Assembly: GCA_947487845.1 (NCBI GenBank)
Contig: CANKYC010000067.1
Coordinates: forward strand, 1-5,909
Length of the DNA: 5,909 nt
Direction of reading: 5' to 3'
Source of the DNA: Rickettsiales bacterium
GTDB lineage: Bacteria > Pseudomonadota > Alphaproteobacteria > Rickettsiales > UBA1997
Below the pieces are notes generated by a model. It was given only the letters and a program-made list of their open reading frames with translations, was not told the DNA's origin and made no database searches. Below, piece by piece: positions 1 to 5,016 of the stretch. Every line of letters begins with the position of its first letter. The first letter of the stretch is position 1. Made by a program: the position numbers and the translations under genes.

Positions 1-33
1 AACAATTGTGCGTGCGATATTTATGCATAATTT

Positions 34-67
34 AAAACAAAAAAAATCGGATGAGAATTTCATCCGA
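34..67 (-). terminator. Rho-independent terminator-like hairpin, minus strand
   Basis: A perfect 8-bp stem (TCGGATGA at 47-54, TCATCCGA at 60-67) closes a 5-base loop. Read on the minus strand the stem is followed by eight T, one G and four T (46 down to 34), the form of an intrinsic terminator. It would end transcripts coming from virB3 about 230 bases upstream. On the plus strand the stem is followed only by a mixed A/T stretch, so termination in that direction would be weaker. Confidence 0.6.
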
Positions 68-121
68 ATAATAATTTTCTGACTAATAATTTAATTAATT
101 ATTTCTTAATTTAATTAATTC

Positions 122-198
122 TTAGTCACCCTGAGCTTGTCGAAGGGTGATTCAAGCCCGAAACCTAAATCACCCTTCGACAAGCTCAGGGTGACTAA
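122..198. repeat. Palindromic element, full copy with perfect 31-bp arms
   Basis: Arms 122-152 and 168-198 are exact reverse complements, separated by a 15-base loop. The core 126-194 runs from TCACCC to GGGTGA and is 69 bp long. The same 69-bp element recurs inside alaS at 5345-5413, with about 55 of 69 positions identical and the last 24 identical, and a single arm recurs at 3179-3202. It lies in the presumed 3' untranslated region of virB3, where its RNA would form a very stable hairpin. Dispersed small palindromes of this kind are known from many bacteria, including the Rickettsia palindromic elements. I infer that it is a non-autonomous mobile repeat, since no transposase is visible nearby. 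Confidence 0.85.
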
Positions 199-215
199 AA
201 GCCTGACTAAGAGAC

Positions 216-292
216 TATCTAAAAGCTTTTCTAAAACTTTTCTAAAACCTTTCTAAAACTTTTCTAAAGCTTTTCTAAAACCTTTCTAACAT
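216..292. repeat. Seven 11-bp tandem units just downstream of virB3
   Basis: The unit is TTTTCTAAAAC with small variations. Copies start at 216, 227, 238, 249, 260, 271 and 282; those at 227, 238 and 271 are exact, and the first and last are the most divergent. The array ends five bases before the virB3 stop codon, on its 3' side. An 11-bp period is close to one DNA helical turn and every unit carries short A and T runs, so the stretch may be intrinsically bent. That is inference from spacing only. Confidence 0.75.
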
Positions 293-296
293 CTTT

Positions 297-593
297 TTAA
301 TAAACGTCGTACGAATTAGTGCCGCTGTGATAATAGCGATTTCTACAAACACTGCATTTCGAAGTGCGTGCCAAAAATAATTCGATCGCTCTGGGTTCTT
401 TTAAACAAATAAACCAACCGATCATATGTGTTCCGGGCAACAATATGAGTATGTAAAAAAACTTACTCGTAATTACGAAAGCCAGAAGTGAAATAATACC
501 ATTCAAAGCCGCAAAGGTGTAACTTACGCCAAGAAGCATTGGTGGTCGTGTTAAACCCAAAAACAAGGGATCGGTGCCGATTACGCCAGACAT
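297..593 (-). CDS. virB3: Type IV secretion system protein VirB3
   Basis: A small inner-membrane protein of 98 residues, within the usual size of VirB3, a core subunit of the VirB/D4 type IV secretion channel that acts together with the ATPase VirB4. The N-terminus carries the family signature DPLF-LGLTRPP (residues 8-18), followed by two hydrophobic segments at roughly 20-42 and 46-64 and a KEPRAIELF stretch (65-73). The short cytosolic tail ends with a CxxC pair (C80, C83) and an NSYD motif near the end, as I recall for rickettsial VirB3. The start at 593 puts the signature at the expected distance from the N-terminus. No clear ribosome binding site precedes it. In Rickettsiales virB3 is normally followed directly by virB4 and virB6 copies. 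Here it is followed by repeats and a terminator-like hairpin, so it appears to be monocistronic. The family assignment is from memory of the signature, not a search. Confidence 0.85.
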   Translation of the reverse strand: MSGVIGTDPLFLGLTRPPMLLGVSYTFAALNGIISLLAFVITSKFFYILILLPGTHMIGWFICLKEPRAIELFLARTSKCSVCRNRYYHSGTNSYDVY

Positions 594-613
594 AGATTTT
601 TGATTTTTTTAAA

Positions 614-642
614 TTGACAACGCGTGGGAACGCACATAAAAC
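614..642 (+). promoter_or_regulatory. Candidate sigma-70 promoter reading toward aatA
   Basis: TTGACA at 614-619 is a perfect -35 box. After a 17-base spacer comes TAAAAC at 637-642, matching TATAAT at four of six positions. The predicted transcript would start near 649 and give aatA a leader of roughly 145 bases that contains the inverted repeat at 685-765. A second start closer to the gene cannot be excluded. Confidence 0.45.
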
Positions 643-664
643 GCGCGGTCTGCAAAAAAGTCAA
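636..664 (-). promoter_or_regulatory. Candidate sigma-70 promoter reading toward virB3
   Basis: On the minus strand TTGACT (664-659) is followed by a 17-base spacer and TTTTAT (641-636), four of six matches to TATAAT. The predicted start near 629 leaves a short virB3 leader of about 35 bases. Its -10 box overlaps that of the opposite promoter at 614-642 almost exactly, so polymerase binding at one should exclude the other. Confidence 0.4.
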
Positions 665-684
665 TTGGACATTTTTAAACAAAT

Positions 685-765
685 AGATCCTTCAAATAAG
701 TTCAGGATGACGAAATTCTTGGAAAAATCTCCCCGCATCCTCATCCCGAACTCATTTCAGGATCT
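685..765. repeat. Imperfect inverted repeat in the aatA leader
   Basis: The left arm 685-710 (AGATCCTTCAAATAAGTTCA plus GGATGA) and right arm 741-765 (TCATCCCGAACTCATTTCAG plus GATCT) are reverse complements apart from a few positions and one extra base in the left arm; the loop is 30 bases. The sequence belongs to the widespread GGATC...TTCAGGATGA type of bacterial palindromic repeat and differs from the other repeats in this window. It would form a hairpin in the leader RNA ahead of aatA. Confidence 0.7.
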
Positions 766-795
766 ATCCTGATTAATAATTAATAAATAAAATTT

Positions 796-1998
796 ATGTC
801 TTTCCTAGCCTCATCTTTAAGCAACATTAAACCTTCTCCAACAATTGCCGTTTCAATGAAAGCCGCTGAATTAAAAGCTGCTGGAAAAGATATTATTTCG
901 TTGGGAATGGGCGAGCCAGATTTCGATACTCCGCAAAATATTAAAGATGCCGCCATCAAAGCCATCCAAAAAGGCGATACTAAATACACAGCCGTTGACG
1001 GAACTGCCGCACTTAAAAAAGCCATTATTGAAAAATTCAAACGCGAAAATTCAATCGAATATAAAGCTTCAGAAATCATTGTTTCAACTGGTGCAAAGCA
1101 AGTTATTTACAATGCTTTAATTGCTTCGATTAATCCTGATGATGAAGTTATTATTCCCGCTCCTTATTGGGTTTCTTATCCAGACATGGTTCTTTTAGCG
1201 GGCGGAAAACCTATTATTATTGAATCTTATGAAAAAAATAATTTCAAAATTTCACCAACAGCTTTGGAGGAGAAAATCACTCCAAAAACTAAATGGATTA
1301 TTTTAAATTCTCCGAGCAACCCAACTGGCGCGTGCTACTCTCAAGATGAATTAAGAGCTTTAGCTGATGTTTTATTGCGTCACCCGCAAGTTCATATTAT
1401 GGCTGATGATATTTACGAACATTTAATTTTTGACGATTTGAAATTCGTAACTATCGCCGAAATTGAACCGCAATTATTGCCGCGCACTTTGATTGTTAAC
1501 GGCGTTTCTAAAGCTTATGCAATGACTGGTTGGAGAATTGGCTACGGGGCAGGACCTGAAAAATTAATTAAAGCAATGGCGATGATTCAATCGCAAAGCA
1601 CCTCAAGCCCAAGTTCAATTGGTCAGGCGGCAGCGGTTGAAGCTTTAAACGGGACGCAAGATTATATCAAACCAAATGCTAAATTATTCCAATCACGTCG
1701 CGACATGGTTGTGGAAATGTTAAACAAAATTGACGGCATTAATTGCAATATTCCAAACGGCGCATTTTACGTTTTCCCTTCATGCAAAGGCTTGTTTGGT
1801 AAAAAAACTCCAGCTGGAAAAGTGATTGAAAATGATAATGATTTTGCTGGCTATTTACTGGAAGAAGCTTTGGTAGCTGTGGTTCCGGGTGTTGCATTTG
1901 GCGCGCCGGATTTCTTTAGAATTTCTTACGCCGCGTCAGAAGATTTCTTGAAAAATTCGATGCAAAGAATTGCAGATGCTTGTTTAAGATTGAAGTAA
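796..1998 (+). CDS. aatA: Aspartate aminotransferase (aspartate/prephenate type, PLP-dependent)
   Basis: A fold-type I, class I pyridoxal-phosphate enzyme that swaps the amino group between aspartate and 2-oxoglutarate. Related proteins are also annotated as prephenate aminotransferases. The 400 residues are full length for the Ib subgroup. Visible landmarks: the N-terminal IKPSPT substrate-loop motif (11-16), GEPDFDTP (39-46), the cofactor-phosphate TGAKQ (98-102), W125 stacking on the ring in PYWVSYPD, N175 in SPSNPTG, D204 and Y207 in DDIY, the Schiff-base lysine K239 in SKAYAMTGWRIGY, and R375 in FRISYA, which binds the substrate alpha-carboxylate. No key residue is missing. The start at 796 aligns with the N-terminus I recall for Rickettsia AatA, which the protein resembles throughout. 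It is transcribed divergently from virB3. No intrinsic terminator follows before the large inverted repeat at 2042. The exact in vivo substrate cannot be read from sequence; aspC is the alternative symbol. Confidence 0.93.
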   Translation: MSFLASSLSNIKPSPTIAVSMKAAELKAAGKDIISLGMGEPDFDTPQNIKDAAIKAIQKGDTKYTAVDGTAALKKAIIEKFKRENSIEYKASEIIVSTGAKQVIYNALIASINPDDEVIIPAPYWVSYPDMVLLAGGKPIIIESYEKNNFKISPTALEEKITPKTKWIILNSPSNPTGACYSQDELRALADVLLRHPQVHIMADDIYEHLIFDDLKFVTIAEIEPQLLPRTLIVNGVSKAYAMTGWRIGYGAGPEKLIKAMAMIQSQSTSSPSSIGQAAAVEALNGTQDYIKPNAKLFQSRRDMVVEMLNKIDGINCNIPNGAFYVFPSCKGLFGKKTPAGKVIENDNDFAGYLLEEALVAVVPGVAFGAPDFFRISYAASEDFLKNSMQRIADACLRLK

Positions 1999-2041
1999 GT
2001 AAAATAATTATAGACAAAAAATAAAATCTCGACCTTTAAGC

Positions 2042-2267
2042 CTTGGGCAAAACCCCCCAACCCCCCTTAACAGGGGGGCTTTAATCCCAGCTCGATCTTA
2101 AAGGCCCCTTTTAACAGGGAGGCTTTAATCCCAGCTCGATCTAAAGCCCCTTTTAACAGGGAGGCTTTAATCCCAGCTCGATCTAAAGCCCCTTTTAACA
2201 GGGAGGCTTTAATCCCAGCTCGATCTAAAGCCCCCCTGTTAAGGGGGGTTGGGGGGTTTTGCCCAAG
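2042..2267. repeat. Perfect 42-bp inverted repeat enclosing a tandem array
   Basis: Arms 2042-2083 and 2226-2267 are exact reverse complements, rich in C6 and G6 runs. Each arm also folds on itself (CCCCCC at 2061-2066, loop TTAACA, GGGGGG at 2073-2078). The 142 bases between them are the tandem array described separately. The structure fills most of the 352-base gap between aatA and coaX and may act as a transcription barrier after aatA. There is no transposase, target duplication or integrase site that I can see. Perfect arms imply recent origin or active homogenisation. Confidence 0.85.
2083..2226. repeat. Tandem array, four copies of a 42-44-bp unit
   Basis: The segment AATCCCAGCTCGATCT occurs at 2083, 2127, 2169 and 2211, that is with steps of 44, 42 and 42. 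Between copies lies a diverged form of the flanking arm (CCCCTTTTAACAGGGAGG), so each unit alternates two potential small hairpins: GGCTTTA with TAAAGCC, and CCC with GGG. The first interval differs by two extra bases. The interior units are otherwise nearly identical to each other, which suggests recent copy-number change by slippage or unequal crossing over. Confidence 0.85.
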
Positions 2268-2350
2268 TAAAAATAAGGGTTTTGTTAAAGTCAAAATAAA
2301 GTAAATCAAAATTTACCAATCAAATTACATAAATAATTCCTTATTTCACC

Positions 2351-3130
2351 ATGCTCCTTACCTTCGACATCGGCAATACCAACATCGTCATCGGCATTTT
2401 CGAAAATGATAAATTAACTCATAAATGGCGAATTCTAAGCGAAGGTAAAAAAAATGCCGACGATTACGCCGTTGATATTATTGAACTTTTTTTAACCAAT
2501 AAAATTGATTGCTTACAAATTGAAGGGGTTATCATCGCATCAGTCGTACCAACGCTTACCAGCCGCATTTATGAAGCGGTACAAAAATTTACCAGCGCTG
2601 CAATTGTTAAAAAAATTCTCGTTGTTGGCGATAATAAAACTAATCTCAATATTAACATCCAAGTTCCAAACAAAAACGAAGTTGGTCATGATCGCCTGAT
2701 TAATTCAATTGCCGGATTTAAAAAATTTGGCGGAAATTTAATTATCATTGATTTTGGAACCGCAACCACCTTTGATGTAGTTGGGAAAAATGGTGAATAT
2801 TTGGGCGGCGTAATTGCACCCGGAGTTAATCTTTCGCTCAAAGCGCTGCATGATATGACGGCGCAATTGCCAAAAATTTCGGTGAAATATCAAAAAAATG
2901 TCATCGGCAAAACCACTGTAGAAGCAATGAATTCGGGCGTTTATTTCGGTTATATTTCTCTTATTGAAGGCATGATTGAAAAAATTGAAAAAGAATTAAA
3001 TCAAAAAACCACCCGCATAATTACGGGCGGACTTGCTGAAATTTTTAAAGACGCGCTAAAAAATACGGTAGAAAATCACGAGCCCGACCTAACATTGGAA
3101 GGTCTGCGACTTATTTATGAAAATAATTAA
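2351..3130 (+). CDS. coaX: Type III pantothenate kinase CoaX
   Basis: Cytosolic enzyme for the first, committed step of coenzyme A synthesis: ATP-dependent phosphorylation of pantothenate to 4'-phosphopantothenate. Type III enzymes have the ASKHA (actin/hexokinase) fold and are not feedback-inhibited by CoA. The 259 residues match the usual length. Visible motifs: DIGNT (6-10), which binds ATP phosphate, ASVVPTLT (64-71), GHDRLIN (112-118) with the catalytic D114 and R115, DFGTATTFD (134-142), GGVIAPG (152-158) and TGGLAE (225-230). The start at 2351 is required to place DIGNT at the N-terminus as in the family. No ribosome binding site is evident. In many alphaproteobacteria coaX sits directly before rnj, and that pair is kept here with a gap of 116 bases. 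Its presence suggests that the cell can make CoA from imported or self-made pantothenate; the other coa genes are not in view. Confidence 0.93.
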   Translation: MLLTFDIGNTNIVIGIFENDKLTHKWRILSEGKKNADDYAVDIIELFLTNKIDCLQIEGVIIASVVPTLTSRIYEAVQKFTSAAIVKKILVVGDNKTNLNINIQVPNKNEVGHDRLINSIAGFKKFGGNLIIIDFGTATTFDVVGKNGEYLGGVIAPGVNLSLKALHDMTAQLPKISVKYQKNVIGKTTVEAMNSGVYFGYISLIEGMIEKIEKELNQKTTRIITGGLAEIFKDALKNTVENHEPDLTLEGLRLIYENN

Positions 3131-3172
3131 TTTGAATTAGTAAATAATTCATCTTGTGCCACCAACAACTTA

Positions 3173-3207
3173 CATAGTCAACCTTCGACAGGCTCAGGGT
3201 GACTATG
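3173..3207. repeat. Short hairpin built from a single arm of the palindromic element
   Basis: CATAGTCA (3173-3180) and TGACTATG (3200-3207) pair perfectly around an imperfect inner stem. The 24 bases at 3179-3202 match the right arm of the 122-198 element at 22 of 24 positions (171-194 there). This looks like a solo or decayed arm of the same family lying between coaX and rnj. Confidence 0.75.
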
Positions 3208-3234
3208 AAGTTTTTTGGGTGATACAAAAAACTT
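3208..3234. promoter_or_regulatory. A/T hairpin just upstream of rnj
   Basis: AAGTTTTTT (3208-3216) and AAAAAACTT (3226-3234) are perfect 9-bp complements with a 9-base loop, immediately after the hairpin at 3173-3207 and 12 bases before the rnj start. In RNA it would lie in the translation start region of rnj. It has only two G-C pairs-worth of stability at most, so a terminator role is unlikely; effect on translation is speculative. Confidence 0.35.
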
Positions 3235-3246
3235 AAACTATCTAAA

Positions 3247-4992
3247 ATGGATCTTAATCTAAAAAAACATTACGACGATTTGCTCTTTCTCCCGCTTGGT
3301 GGCGCTAATGAAATTGGCATGAATTTAAACCTTTACCATCTCGATGGTAAATGGATCATGATTGATTGCGGCATGGGTTTTGCTTACGACATTCCGGGTG
3401 TCGATATGATGACGGCTGACATTTCTTTCATTAAAGCCAACCGCAAAAATCTTTTAGGAATAATCATCACCCACATTCACGAAGATCATTTGGGCGCAGT
3501 TCAACATTTATGGCGCGAGCTCGAAGCTCCCGTCTACGCCACTGAATTTGCCGCTAATTTTTTACGCACCAAATTACAAGAATCGCGCCTCGACAAAGAA
3601 GTGCCAATTCATTTAATCGACGGCAAAAAAGATTTAAACTTACATCCTTTCCAACTTGAATTTGTAGGGCTAACGCATTCAGTTCCTGAAATGAAAGCGG
3701 TAATTATTAAAACCCGTAAAGGCAATATTTTACATACGGGAGACTGGAAATTTGATCCCGATCCTGTTGTTGGCGAACTTTCTGAAAAAGAAAGAATTAA
3801 GGCTTATGGCGACGCGCAAGAAATTTTAGCTGTAGTTTGCGATTCAACAAATGCGCTCTCCGAAGGTCATTCTCGATCGGAAGGCGAACTTTACGATTCA
3901 TTAAAAAGCTTAATTATTGGTCGCACCGGATTAGTTGGAGTTACAACTTTTGCCTCAAATTTAGCAAGAATTCACACCATCGCCCGAATCGCGCGCGACG
4001 TGGGTCGCAAAGTTGTTTTAGCCGGATTTTCTTTGCATCGTTTACACGAAGTCGGCAAAAAAAGTGGCTATTTCGCCGAAAATTTTGAATTCGTTAGTGA
4101 TCGCGAAATGAAATTTTACGACAAAAAAGAATTGCTCGTAATTTCCACCGGTTGCCAAGGCGAACCAAACGCTGCAACCCGCAAAATTGCAACTGACAAT
4201 CATCCAACAATTCGCTTTACCAAAGGTGATTTGATGATTTTTTCTTCCAAAATTATTCCCGGAAATGAGAAAAAAATCTTCGAACTTTTTGACGAATTAG
4301 CCAAAAAACAAATCGATGTGATGACCGAAAAAGATCATTTTGTTCACGTTTCGGGACATCCTTCGCAAGATGAGTTGCGCGAAATGTATGCGCTGGCACA
4401 ACCAAAAATTGCCATTCCAGTTCATGGCGAATTTATTCACACTAAAACCCACGCCGAACTTGCAAAAAATTGCGGCGTTCCTCGCGTTATTCAAATTGAA
4501 AATGGCGCTGTTGTTAAATTTGACAGCCAAGATTTAGCCGCAACTTCAATTGTCGGCAATGTTAAATGGGGCTATATCGGCGTTGATGGCAAACAGCTTT
4601 TAGATTTAAAAGGCGATATCATTCGCGAACGAAAAAAACTGCAATTTGCCGGAATTATCCTAATTTCAATTGCGGTGACAGATTCTTTAACCCTCGCCGC
4701 TTCCCCAAAAATTATTGGCGTTGGTTCTTACGACCTAAAACGCGATCGCGAAACCGAGGAAATGTTGAAAAAAGAAATCCAGTTTTTCTTAAAACACAAA
4801 GCCCGCGAATTAAATTTAAATGATGGTTTTGGTTTACAATTCTTAAAAAAGAAAAAAACCCGCAAAAAATTGCAGGAATCTAAAATCATGAATGAAATCG
4901 AAAAATCTTTACGCTCAAAAATGCTAAAAATTTTCGAAGATTTAATGGGCAAAAGACCCGCGCTTGAAATTGCAATTCATTTGGTGAATTAA
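3247..4992 (+). CDS. rnj: Ribonuclease J
   Basis: Metallo-beta-lactamase/beta-CASP nuclease that degrades RNA 5' to 3' from monophosphorylated ends, can also cut internally, and matures rRNA in several bacteria. It acts in the cytosol. Its 581 residues are slightly longer than the roughly 550-560 typical of bacterial RNase J. The N-terminal PLGGANEIGMN (16-26) is the family signature. The zinc-binding motif is HIHEDH (76-81, an isoleucine where alanine is frequent), continued by H144 in THSVPE, D166 in HTGDWKFD, and H393 in PVHGE. Beta-CASP features are DSTN (199-202), STGCQGEP (300-307) and HVSGHPS (367-373). Residues from about 460 form the C-terminal domain, with a lysine-rich stretch (534-541) that may account for the extra length. 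The start at 3247 places the signature at the family's usual distance. It follows coaX and precedes the alaS piece by only 24 bases, so co-transcription is likely. Confidence 0.95.
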   Translation: MDLNLKKHYDDLLFLPLGGANEIGMNLNLYHLDGKWIMIDCGMGFAYDIPGVDMMTADISFIKANRKNLLGIIITHIHEDHLGAVQHLWRELEAPVYATEFAANFLRTKLQESRLDKEVPIHLIDGKKDLNLHPFQLEFVGLTHSVPEMKAVIIKTRKGNILHTGDWKFDPDPVVGELSEKERIKAYGDAQEILAVVCDSTNALSEGHSRSEGELYDSLKSLIIGRTGLVGVTTFASNLARIHTIARIARDVGRKVVLAGFSLHRLHEVGKKSGYFAENFEFVSDREMKFYDKKELLVISTGCQGEPNAATRKIATDNHPTIRFTKGDLMIFSSKIIPGNEKKIFELFDELAKKQIDVMTEKDHFVHVSGHPSQDELREMYALAQPKIAIPVHGEFIHTKTHAELAKNCGVPRVIQIENGAVVKFDSQDLAATSIVGNVKWGYIGVDGKQLLDLKGDIIRERKKLQFAGIILISIAVTDSLTLAASPKIIGVGSYDLKRDRETEEMLKKEIQFFLKHKARELNLNDGFGLQFLKKKKTRKKLQESKIMNEIEKSLRSKMLKIFEDLMGKRPALEIAIHLVN

Positions 4993-5016
4993 AATAACGA
5001 AACTCGATCAAAAACA

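Noticed and set aside
1..30. Possible C-terminal tail of a plus-strand gene ending in TAA at 28-30
   Set aside because: Ten codons with no recognisable motif; another frame is open to about 81. Too little to support a gene.
122..198. Insertion sequence or transposase remnant
   Set aside because: There is no coding capacity for a transposase and no flanking target duplication that I could recognise; it is better described as a non-autonomous palindromic repeat.
2083..2226. Possible CRISPR array
   Set aside because: The intervals between the repeated segments are near-identical to each other rather than unique spacers, and no cas gene is present.
2067..2309. Minus-strand open frame of 80 codons with a repeating 14-residue peptide
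   Set aside because: It is created by the tandem array and inverted repeat; there is no recognisable domain and its composition follows the repeat only.
3837..4537. Several short frames on both strands inside rnj
   Set aside because: All are out of frame with the well-conserved RNase J catalytic sequence and show no domain of their own.
4900..5016. A frameshift hiding the AlaRS N-terminal domain upstream of 5017
   Set aside because: The DNA upstream encodes the RNase J C-terminus in one uninterrupted frame, and no AlaRS motif 1, 2 or 3 appears in any frame before 5017.
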